Assembly (NCBI GenBank): GCA_005884705.1
Contig: VBAF01000228.1
Location: 1-7,535, forward strand
DNA: 7,535 nt
Direction: 5' to 3'
Origin: Alphaproteobacteria bacterium
Lineage (GTDB): Bacteria > Pseudomonadota > Alphaproteobacteria > Reyranellales > Reyranellaceae
The translations under genes were made by a program, and so were the position numbers. How positions within the stretch are numbered: the stretch's first letter is position 1; each line of letters opens with the position of its first letter. Shown in pieces: positions 1-5,677 of this stretch. Under the pieces are notes generated by a model that made no database searches, was not told where the DNA came from, and saw only the letters and a list, made by a program, of their open reading frames with translations.

Positions 1-477
1 GCCTTCGGGCAGCAGCACCGAGGCCAGCGCCTGCATGCCGGCCGTGGGATCGGGCAGGTGGTGCAGCACGCCGGTGCAGTCGATGTAGTCGAAACGGCCG
101 ATGTTCATGGCGGGCAGGTCGAGCAGCGAGCCGGTCAGGAAGTTGATGTTGCGCAGGCCGCGGGCCTTGGCGCGGGCTTCGCAGATCGCGCGCGAGGCGG
201 TCGACAGGTCGAGATAGACGACCTCGGCCGGGCAGCGCCGGTCGACCAGCTGCTGGGCCAGCATGATGCAGGCATCGCCGGTGCCGCCGCCGGCGACCAG
301 CGCCCGGAACGGCCGGACGAAGCTGAGCCGCCCGGCGAACAGATAGTGATTGACCTCGAGGCGGTGGCTCGGCGTTCCGGTGATCAGCCGCAGCGCCTCC
401 TCGCGCGGGTCGCGCGGCGGGTAGGGCAGCGCCTCGTATTGTGCGCGCACCTCGTCCAACGGCTGGGAAACGGTCAT
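1..477 (-). CDS. Class I SAM-dependent methyltransferase, C-terminus cut by window edge
   Basis: Only the first 159 residues are in the window. The reading frame runs open from ATG at 477-475 to base 1 with no stop. The N-terminus carries a Tyr-Glu-x-Leu-Pro-Tyr-Pro segment (residues 14-20), seen at the start of many bacterial methyltransferases of this type. A Rossmann-fold SAM-binding loop follows (ALVAGGGTGDA, residues 59-69), with the acidic residue at the end of strand 2 (YLD, D90) that would bind the SAM ribose. A later motif, DCTGVLHHLPDP (133-144), is typical of the type 11/12 methyltransferase fold. The substrate is unknown; the fold fits a small molecule, lipid or protein, and nothing visible decides. 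An AAGG ribosome binding site lies just upstream of the ATG (AAGGCTAATG on the minus strand), supporting the start. It is divergent from the RNA methyltransferase gene at 510, with 32 bases between the two starts. Family assignment is strong; function is open. Confidence 0.88.
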   Translation of the reverse strand, partial: MTVSQPLDEVRAQYEALPYPPRDPREEALRLITGTPSHRLEVNHYLFAGRLSFVRPFRALVAGGGTGDACIMLAQQLVDRRCPAEVVYLDLSTASRAICEARAKARGLRNINFLTGSLLDLPAMNIGRFDYIDCTGVLHHLPDPTAGMQALASVLLPEG

Positions 478-509
478 TAGCCTTGGTTCATGCTACAAAT
501 TCCCCGGTC

Positions 510-1070
510 ATGAAAGGCTATTTCGGGATCGGGGTTGAGGGCGTCAGCAAGGCCATGAACGTGGGCACCTTGTTCCGCACCGCCCATGCCTTCGGCGCCT
601 CGTTCGTGTTCACCGTGCGGGCTCAGTACGACCGGCGCGCGGGAGGCCATGCCGACACGTCCGACACGCCGCGCTCGGTGCCGACCTATCATTTCGCCGG
701 CCTCGAGGACTTCCGCCTGCCGCTCGGCTGCCGGCTGGTCGGGGTGGAGATCACCGACGACGCGATCGAATTGCCCTCGTTCCGCCATCCGCGCCAGGCG
801 GCCTACATCCTGGGCTCGGAGCGCGAGGGTCTGTCAGCGGACATACAGTCGCGCTGCGACTACGTGGTGCGGATCCCGACCGCCTTCTCGGTCAATCTCG
901 GCGTGGCGGCGGCGCTCATCATGTACGACCGGATGCTGAGCCTCGGCCGGCATGCGCCGCGCCCGGTGGCCGAAGGCGCGCCGACCGAGGCGATACCGCT
1001 GCCGGTGTTCGGCGACCCGGTCTACAAGCGCAAGCAACGCGCCCGCCAGCGCGCCCAGGCCAAGACGTGA
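510..1070 (+). CDS. SpoU/TrmH-family RNA 2'-O-methyltransferase
   Basis: This predicted 186-residue cytoplasmic enzyme should transfer a methyl group from SAM to a ribose 2'-OH in tRNA or rRNA. The three SpoU (SPOUT, trefoil-knot) motifs are present in order: motif 1 NVGTLFRTAHAFGA (residues 17-30, with N17 and the catalytic-type R23), motif 2 ILGSEREGLS (100-109), and motif 3 IPTAFSVNLGVAAALIMYD (122-140, with the Ser-x-Asn signature S127/N129). It is a short form, essentially the catalytic domain alone, lacking the extra N-terminal RNA-binding domain of RlmB or TrmH. Size resembles TrmL, but I cannot assign the target base. The C-terminal tail is strongly basic (YKRKQRARQRAQAK, 172-185) and may bind RNA. 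The frame is open back to 441, but ATG 510 is chosen because homology begins right after it and an upstream start would run into the divergent gene. No strong Shine-Dalgarno sequence is visible. Its stop overlaps the next gene, suggesting an operon. Confidence 0.92.
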   Translation: MKGYFGIGVEGVSKAMNVGTLFRTAHAFGASFVFTVRAQYDRRAGGHADTSDTPRSVPTYHFAGLEDFRLPLGCRLVGVEITDDAIELPSFRHPRQAAYILGSEREGLSADIQSRCDYVVRIPTAFSVNLGVAAALIMYDRMLSLGRHAPRPVAEGAPTEAIPLPVFGDPVYKRKQRARQRAQAKT

Positions 1071-1624
1071 CCGCGCGCGCCGCCTGGACGGCCATCGCCG
1101 GCCTGATGCTGGTGCAGGCCGTGACGTTGCATCTGCTCGGCCGGGTCTGGATCTGCGCCTGCGGCACGATCCGGCTGTGGGTCGGCGACATGCATTCTTC
1201 GGAGCTGTCGCAGCAGATCCTCGACTGGTACACGCCGAGCCACATCATCCACGGCATGATCTTCTACGGCGTGCTGCGGCTCGCCCTGCCGCGCGCGCCG
1301 GTGCTGCTGCGGCTGGCGATCGCGGTCGGCATCGAGGCCGCCTGGGAGATCGCCGAGAACTCGCCGCCGGTGATCGAGGAGTATCGCAAGCAGGCGACGG
1401 CCGCCGGCTATACCGGCGACAGCATCCTGAATTCGCTGCTCGACACCGTGGCCATGATGACCGGCTTCGCGCTCGCCCGGCTGCTGCCCTGGCAGGCCAC
1501 CGTGGCACTGGCGGTAATTGCCGAAATTGCCACCGGCCTGCTGGTCCATGACAACCTGACGCTCAATATCCTCAACTTCATTCATCGGTTCCCCGCCATT
1601 GAGGCGTGGCAGCGCAGGGTCTAG
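1067..1624 (+). CDS. UPF0314 (DUF2585) integral membrane protein
   Basis: This 185-residue protein matches the alphaproteobacterial UPF0314/DUF2585 family, whose function is not known. Recognisable conserved segments are GRVWICACG (25-33), LWVGDMHSSELSQQ (37-50), DWYTPSHIIHGMIFYG (53-68), EAAWEIAENSP (90-100), YTGDSILNSLLDT (115-127) and the C-terminal HDNLTLNIL (161-169). Hydrophobic stretches at about 7-25, 57-78, 80-95, 121-142 and 144-162 indicate roughly four or five inner-membrane helices. Between them lie conserved polar and acidic residues, including two Cys (C30, C32) and several His, Glu and Asp, which would be unusual for a purely structural protein and suggest a metal or catalytic site; that is inference. 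The start is GTG at 1067, overlapping the preceding stop in the form GTGA, with an AGG at 1057-1059 as a probable ribosome binding site. The overlap implies translational coupling to the SpoU methyltransferase, and rlmN follows 34 bases later. Length is normal for the family. Confidence 0.9.
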   Translation: MTARAAWTAIAGLMLVQAVTLHLLGRVWICACGTIRLWVGDMHSSELSQQILDWYTPSHIIHGMIFYGVLRLALPRAPVLLRLAIAVGIEAAWEIAENSPPVIEEYRKQATAAGYTGDSILNSLLDTVAMMTGFALARLLPWQATVALAVIAEIATGLLVHDNLTLNILNFIHRFPAIEAWQRRV

Positions 1625-1658
1625 CGGCCGCCGGGCCGATGCACTATCTCAAGCCGGA

Positions 1659-2795
1659 ATGTCCGTCCTGCCCACCGAGCCCCTGCAGATCGTCGAGCCG
1701 TTGCGCGGCCGCAACGACACGCGCCGCAACCTGGTCGGCCTGTCGCGCGAGGCGCTGAAGGCGACCCTGGTCGAGGCCGGCTTGGAGCCGTTCCGGGCGC
1801 GCCAGGTCTGGCAGTGGATCTACTGGCACGGCGTCACCGACTTCGGGCTGATGACCAACGTCGCGCGCAAGACCCGCGAGCGCCTCGCCGAGCTGTTCGT
1901 CGTCGAGCGGCCGCAGATCGTCACCGAGCAGCGCTCGGTCGACGGCACGCGCAAATGGCTGCTGCGCTTCCCTGACGGCAACGAGGCCGAGACGGTCAAC
2001 ATCCCGGAGGAGGATCGCGGCTCGGTCTGCGTCTCGAGCCAGGTCGGCTGCACCCTGACCTGCAGCTTCTGCCACACCGGCACGCAGCCGCTGGTGCGCA
2101 ACCTCACGCCCGACGAGATCGTCGGCCAGTTCATGGTGGCGCGCGACAGCTACGGCGAATGGCCGACGCCGACCGAGACCACGCGCATGCTGTCGAACAT
2201 CGTCATGATGGGTATGGGCGAGCCGCTCTACAATTTCGACAACGTCGCCGATGCGCTCAAGATCGTCATGGACGAGCAGGGCATCGCGCTCTCGCGCCGC
2301 CGCATCACGCTGTCGACCTCGGGCGTCGTGCCGATGATCCCCAAGGTCGGCGAGGTGCTGGACGTCAATCTCGCCGTCTCGCTGCACGCGGTGAGCGACG
2401 CCGTCCGCGACACGCTGGTGCCGATCAACAGGAAATGGCCGATCGCCGAGCTGCTGGCGGTGTGCGCCGCCTATCCCGGCGCCCGCAACAGCCGGCGCAT
2501 CACCTTCGAATACGCCATGCTGAAGGGCGTCAACGACAGCGATGCCGACGCGCGCGAGCTGGTGCGGCTGTTGAAGCCGATCCACGCCAAGGTGAACCTG
2601 ATCCCGTTCAACCCGTGGCCCGGCGCGCCCTACGAGTGCAGCTCCAACAACCGCATGCACCGCTTCGCCGAGATCGTGAACGACGGCGGCCTCAGCGCGC
2701 CGATCCGCACGCCGCGCGGCCGCGACATCTCCGCCGCCTGCGGCCAGCTCAAGAGCGAGAGCGTGCGAAAGAAGGGACAAAAGGTCGTCCTCTAG
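1659..2795 (+). CDS. rlmN: Dual-specificity 23S rRNA/tRNA adenine-C2 methyltransferase RlmN
   Basis: RlmN is a cytoplasmic radical-SAM enzyme that makes 2-methyladenosine at A2503 of 23S rRNA and at A37 of certain tRNAs, supporting peptidyl-transferase-centre function and decoding accuracy. The 378-residue protein has the 4Fe-4S motif Cys-x3-Cys-x2-Cys at C131, C135 and C138. The Cys equivalent to E. coli C118, whose side chain resolves the methylene-linked intermediate, is C124, seven residues ahead of the cluster. The Cys that carries the mC355-type methyl in E. coli is C361, in the conserved DISAACGQL segment near the end. The SAM-binding MGMGEP motif is at 184-189, and NLIPFNPWPGAPY at 313-325 is also typical. 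All catalytic residues are present, so the enzyme should be active. ATG 1659 is preferred over an in-frame ATG at 1599, which lies inside the upstream gene and adds 20 residues unlike the family. The ribosome binding site is weak. It is probably cotranscribed with the two genes before it. It ends 3 bases from the stop of the convergent acetyltransferase gene. Confidence 0.97.
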   Translation: MSVLPTEPLQIVEPLRGRNDTRRNLVGLSREALKATLVEAGLEPFRARQVWQWIYWHGVTDFGLMTNVARKTRERLAELFVVERPQIVTEQRSVDGTRKWLLRFPDGNEAETVNIPEEDRGSVCVSSQVGCTLTCSFCHTGTQPLVRNLTPDEIVGQFMVARDSYGEWPTPTETTRMLSNIVMMGMGEPLYNFDNVADALKIVMDEQGIALSRRRITLSTSGVVPMIPKVGEVLDVNLAVSLHAVSDAVRDTLVPINRKWPIAELLAVCAAYPGARNSRRITFEYAMLKGVNDSDADARELVRLLKPIHAKVNLIPFNPWPGAPYECSSNNRMHRFAEIVNDGGLSAPIRTPRGRDISAACGQLKSESVRKKGQKVVL

Positions 2796-2798
2796 GTC

Positions 2799-3233
2799 TC
2801 AGAACTTCTTCATGAACCAGTGCCGCGTATGACCCGGCGGATAGCCGTCGATGCGACCGAATTCCGTGTAGCCGTGTCGACGATAGAAGTCGGGCGCTTG
2901 AAAACTTACGGTGTCGAGATGGACCCCGACGCAATTGCGGGCCCGGGCAATCTCCTCCGCCTTCATGAGCAAGCGCGAACCGATTCCTTGGCGACGGTAA
3001 GGTTCCGCGACGCTCAGCACATCGATCGTGCACCAGGACCAATAGGTTTGTCCCCGCACGCCGCCTTGCACCTTGCCTGTGGCGTCACGCGCGAAGAGCC
3101 ACAGCGGCACGTGTTTCGGCGGGCCGACATGGCCGGAATTGTACGCATTGAGCAATCCATTCAACGTTGCGAACGGGTCTTCGGCCGATTGGGTAACTTC
3201 GTCAAGCGAGAGCGGAAGAAGGGTGGTGGACAT
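2799..3233 (-). CDS. GNAT-family N-acetyltransferase
   Basis: This predicted 144-residue acetyltransferase would move an acetyl group from acetyl-CoA to an unknown amine. The acetyl-CoA pyrophosphate-binding motif A is clear: VAEPYRRQGIGSRLLMKAEE (residues 75-94, with R81-Q82-G83-I84-G85 matching R/Q-x-x-G-x-G). Before it, strands rich in Trp and Tyr (TYWSWCTIDVLSV, 63-75) form the usual beta-sheet core. Motif B follows as APDFYRRHGYTEFGRI (113-128), the common GNAT alpha4-beta6-beta7 region. The protein ends cleanly with FMKKF. The frame is open further upstream, but the earlier codons lie in the adjacent gene and look unlike protein, so ATG 3233-3231 is chosen. The gene lies 37 bases after the stop of the large methyltransferase on the same strand, so the two are probably cotranscribed. 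By hand count, bases 2821-3240 are about 60% G+C, lower than the neighbouring genes, which hints at a different history. The substrate cannot be inferred. Confidence 0.88.
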   Translation of the reverse strand: MSTTLLPLSLDEVTQSAEDPFATLNGLLNAYNSGHVGPPKHVPLWLFARDATGKVQGGVRGQTYWSWCTIDVLSVAEPYRRQGIGSRLLMKAEEIARARNCVGVHLDTVSFQAPDFYRRHGYTEFGRIDGYPPGHTRHWFMKKF

Positions 3234-3270
3234 TGGAGCTCGCCAAGCCTCTTGGATGGATTGTCGGGTC

Positions 3271-4299
3271 CTAGCGCGTGAACGCCGCGACCTTCGACAG
3301 GAAGGCGCGTTCGGTGGCGACGAGCGACAGACCCGCTTCAACCGCCAACACTGCGAGCCGGCCGGCGACATAGTCGGCGTAGTAGGGCTCGTGGAAATAG
3401 TGCGGGAAGAGGTCGAGCAGGCCGTCCCACGACGGCTGGTCGCCCTTCTGCAGCGAATCGACGATGACGACCAAGCCGCCGGGCTTGAGCACGCGAGCCA
3501 TTTCCTTCAGCACGGCGAGGCGCACGTCGGGCGGCAGCTCGTGCATCAGGAAAGACGACACGACGAGATCGAGGCTCGCCGATTCGAACGGCAGCGTCTC
3601 GGCGGCGCCCTCGATCAGCTTCACCCGCGCGGTGCGGCCGATCAGGCGGCGGGCTTCGGCGAGATAGGGCGGGCTGAGGTCTGTTCCGGTCCAGCGGACG
3701 CCCGGCCAGGCGTCGTGCAGGAAGGCGAGCAGCCGGCCCGTGCCGCAGCCGACATCGAGCCCGCGCAGATCACGCTGGTTCTTGCCGGCCATCCATTCGG
3801 CGATCGGCTTCAGCGCGCGGCGGCGCATGACGTCGGCGGCGCCGGTGAACAGCACCTCGACCTGGGTGTCGTAGACCTGGGCCGAATGTTCGCTCAGCCA
3901 GCCGTCGCTCTGGTGATGGAAGTTCTGCCGGTAGTAGTCGGGCAGGCCGTCGGCCTGGCTGCCGGGCGGCAGCTCGTCCTCGCGTTCGCCGTGGCGCCGC
4001 GCATCGACGCTCGGCAGGTCGCGGAAATAGAGCAGGCTGCGGCGCAGGAATTCGCCCGGCTCGGCGCCGAGCGGCCGTGGCGCGGGAAACAGCCCGGCCT
4101 CGATGTCGCGCCATTCGCGCCCGAACAGGGCCCGCATCTCGGCCGTCATCTCGGCGCGGCTGGGCGTCGGACCGACCGGGAAGTCGGGCTTGGGCATCGG
4201 CTTGAGCAGCCGGCGGCCCGCCGCATAGTGCCCGGCGTACCAGGCGACCCGCGCCGTCTGGCGGGCGGCATAGGTCAGGCGATCTAGGGCTGAAACCAT
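3271..4299 (-). CDS. Class I SAM-dependent methyltransferase with long N-terminal region
   Basis: This 342-residue protein has a UbiE/type 11-like methyltransferase domain in its C-terminal half. The SAM-binding motif I is LDVGCGTGRLLAFL (181-194), followed by WTGTDLSPPYLAEARR (203-218) with the ribose-binding Asp (D207). Further on come AAETLPFESASLDLVVSSFLMHELP (232-256) and a VLKPGGLVVIVDSLQ segment (270-284). The first 170 residues are not a plain methyltransferase fold. They contain a conserved-looking block around YYRQNFHHQSDGWLSEHSAQVYDTQVEVLF (122-151) that I associate with a set of uncharacterised bacterial methyltransferases, and probably form a substrate lid. The C-terminus has an aromatic patch (LFPHYFHEPYYADY, 297-310). 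No signal peptide or membrane segment is evident. The substrate is unknown; a quinone, lipid or other small molecule is possible. ATG 4299-4297 is chosen because the 12 extra codons available upstream would cover the promoter. It is divergent from argG and precedes the GNAT gene in a probable two-gene operon. Confidence 0.9.
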   Translation of the reverse strand: MVSALDRLTYAARQTARVAWYAGHYAAGRRLLKPMPKPDFPVGPTPSRAEMTAEMRALFGREWRDIEAGLFPAPRPLGAEPGEFLRRSLLYFRDLPSVDARRHGEREDELPPGSQADGLPDYYRQNFHHQSDGWLSEHSAQVYDTQVEVLFTGAADVMRRRALKPIAEWMAGKNQRDLRGLDVGCGTGRLLAFLHDAWPGVRWTGTDLSPPYLAEARRLIGRTARVKLIEGAAETLPFESASLDLVVSSFLMHELPPDVRLAVLKEMARVLKPGGLVVIVDSLQKGDQPSWDGLLDLFPHYFHEPYYADYVAGRLAVLAVEAGLSLVATERAFLSKVAAFTR

Positions 4300-4311
4300 G
4301 GCTCGAACCCG

Positions 4312-4317
4312 ATTATA
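4312..4317 (-). promoter_or_regulatory. Probable -10 box of the large methyltransferase gene
   Basis: Read on the minus strand, this is a perfect TATAAT hexamer, 12 bases before the chosen ATG at 4299. With the usual 6-7 base distance from -10 to the transcription start, the mRNA would begin near 4305, leaving a leader of only about 6 bases. No good -35 hexamer stands 16-18 bases upstream (a TTGTGC is present but only 12 bases away). Upstream of the ATG there is no convincing Shine-Dalgarno sequence, which fits a nearly leaderless message. The box is seen; its function is inferred. Confidence 0.45.
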
Positions 4318-4323
4318 GCGTGC

Positions 4324-4351
4324 TTGCCCGCACAAGGCCGGTGGTTATAGT
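4324..4351 (+). promoter_or_regulatory. Probable sigma-70-type promoter of argG
   Basis: TTGCCC at 4324-4329 and TATAGT at 4346-4351 are separated by 16 bases, a good match to housekeeping promoters; a CTTG-type -35 is common in Alphaproteobacteria. Transcription would start near 4358, giving a leader of about 36 bases before the argG ATG. The -35 lies inside a small inverted repeat (GTGC at 4320-4323 and GCAC at 4330-4333) that could be a regulator contact, though four-base arms are weak evidence. The region is shared with the divergent methyltransferase promoter. Confidence 0.5.
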
Positions 4352-4382
4352 CCCGCGCTTTCCCGAACCGCAGAAACGCCCG

Positions 4383-4388
4383 AGGGGG
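4383..4388 (+). promoter_or_regulatory. Ribosome binding site of argG
   Basis: AGGGGG lies 5 bases before ATG 4394 and is the strongest Shine-Dalgarno sequence in the window. It fixes the argG start and fits high expression of a biosynthetic enzyme. Confidence 0.75.
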
Positions 4389-4393
4389 CAGCC

Positions 4394-5650
4394 ATGAGCG
4401 TGAGTTATACCGGGCCCTACAAGAAGGGCGAGATCAAGAAGGTCGTGCTGGCCTATTCCGGCGGCCTCGACACCTCGGTCATCCTGAAATGGCTGCAGAC
4501 GGCGTATGGCTGCGAGGTCGTCACCTTCACCGCCGATCTCGGCCAGGGTGAGGAGCTGTCGCCCGCCCGCAAGAAGGCCGAGATGGCGGGCGTCAAGCCC
4601 GAGAACATCTTCATCGACGACGTGCGCGAGGAATTCGTGCGCGACTTCGTGTTCCCGATGTTCCGCGCCAATGCGCTCTACGAGGGCCAGTACCTGCTCG
4701 GCACCTCGATCGCCCGGCCGCTGATCGCCAAGCGCCAGATCGAGATCGCCAAACAGACCGGCGCCGACGCCGTGGCGCATGGTGCCACCGGCAAGGGCAA
4801 CGACCAGGTCCGCTTCGAGCTCACCTATTATGCGCTCAAGCCCGACATCAAGGTGATCGCGCCGTGGCGCGAATGGGAACTGACCTCGCGCACCAAGCTC
4901 CTGGAGTTCGCCGAGAAGCACCAGATCCCGATTGCCAAGGACAAGCGCGGCGAGGCGCCGTTCTCGGTCGACGCCAACCTCCTGCACTCCTCGAGCGAGG
5001 GCAAGATCCTCGAGGATCCCTGGGAGGAGGCCGACGAGATGGTCTACCAGCGCACCATTTCGCCCGAGGCCGCGCCCGACAAGGCGACCTACATCACGGT
5101 CGATTTCGAGAAGGGCGATGCGGTCGCCGTCGACGGCGTCGCGATGTCGCCCGCCACTCTGCTCACCCGCCTCAACGAGCTCGGCAAGCAGAACGGCATC
5201 GGCCGGCTCGACCTGGTCGAGAACCGCTTCGTCGGCATGAAGAGCCGCGGCATCTACGAGACGCCGGGCGGCACCATCCTCTACGCCGCCCATCGCGGCA
5301 TCGAATCGATCACGCTCGACCGCGGTGCGGCACACCTCAAGGACGAGCTGATGCCCAAGTATGCCGAGCTGGTCTATTTCGGCTTCTGGTATTCGCCCGA
5401 GCGCGAGATGTTGCAGGCGCTGATCGACAAGAGCCAGGAGAACGTCACCGGCACGGTGCGGCTCAAGCTCTACAAGGGCAACACGGCGGTGGTCGGCCGC
5501 AAGTCGCCCCAGTCGCTCTACTCGATGAAGCACGTCACCTTCGAGGAGGACCAGGGCGCCTACGACCAGCGCGACGCGCAGGGCTTCATCAAGCTCAATG
5601 CACTCCGCCTGCGGCTGCGCGCCATGGGGCAAGCCGGCGGCAAAAGCTGA
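4394..5650 (+). CDS. argG: Argininosuccinate synthase
   Basis: ArgG condenses citrulline and aspartate with ATP hydrolysis to AMP and pyrophosphate, giving argininosuccinate, the penultimate step of arginine synthesis in the cytoplasm. The 418-residue protein has the N-type ATP pyrophosphatase P-loop AYSGGLDTS (20-28) and the citrulline/aspartate-binding segment GATGKGNDQVRFE (130-142). Other family blocks are TADLGQGEE (46-54), YLLGTSIARPLIAK (100-113), and the later RFVGMKSRGIYETPGG and YSPEREMLQALID segments of the tetramerisation/synthetase domain. Length is close to the roughly 400-residue type I enzymes, with a short extra N-terminus (about 10 residues) before the first strand. A strong ribosome binding site and promoter precede it. 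It is divergent from the methyltransferase-GNAT pair and followed 27 bases later by the rhomboid gene. No truncation or missing residue is seen. Confidence 0.98.
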   Translation: MSVSYTGPYKKGEIKKVVLAYSGGLDTSVILKWLQTAYGCEVVTFTADLGQGEELSPARKKAEMAGVKPENIFIDDVREEFVRDFVFPMFRANALYEGQYLLGTSIARPLIAKRQIEIAKQTGADAVAHGATGKGNDQVRFELTYYALKPDIKVIAPWREWELTSRTKLLEFAEKHQIPIAKDKRGEAPFSVDANLLHSSSEGKILEDPWEEADEMVYQRTISPEAAPDKATYITVDFEKGDAVAVDGVAMSPATLLTRLNELGKQNGIGRLDLVENRFVGMKSRGIYETPGGTILYAAHRGIESITLDRGAAHLKDELMPKYAELVYFGFWYSPEREMLQALIDKSQENVTGTVRLKLYKGNTAVVGRKSPQSLYSMKHVTFEEDQGAYDQRDAQGFIKLNALRLRLRAMGQAGGKS

Positions 5651-5667
5651 TAGGGTCCGGGACCAGC

Positions 5668-5671
5668 GGAG
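5668..5671 (+). promoter_or_regulatory. Ribosome binding site of the rhomboid gene
   Basis: GGAG lies 6 bases before ATG 5678 and supports that start. It sits in the loop of a possible small hairpin (GGAC 5660-5663 with GTCC 5671-5674), but the arms are too short to claim control. Confidence 0.5.
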
Positions 5672-5677
5672 TCCTCG

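Noticed and set aside
1625..1638. Inverted repeat CGGCC-GCCG-GGCCG just after the UPF0314 stop, considered as a terminator
   Set aside because: A five-base stem with no following T run, in a very GC-rich region; more likely chance, and rlmN follows closely on the same strand.
1644..2780. A 378-codon open frame on the minus strand opposite rlmN
   Set aside because: A shadow of rlmN, whose radical-SAM and catalytic Cys residues are all in place on the plus strand.
3073..4287. A 404-codon open frame on the plus strand opposite the methyltransferase
   Set aside because: It spans two genes and their gap on the opposite strand. The minus-strand product has a textbook SAM-binding motif, while the plus-strand product has no recognisable domain.
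4320..4336. GTGC/GCAC inverted repeat considered as an arginine-repressor operator
   Set aside because: It is too short, GC-rich, and unlike the AT-rich ARG box recognised by ArgR.
5654..5674. Alternative small hairpins around the rhomboid ribosome binding site, considered as a translational switch
   Set aside because: Stems are only 4 bases long and such pairings are common by chance at this G+C content.
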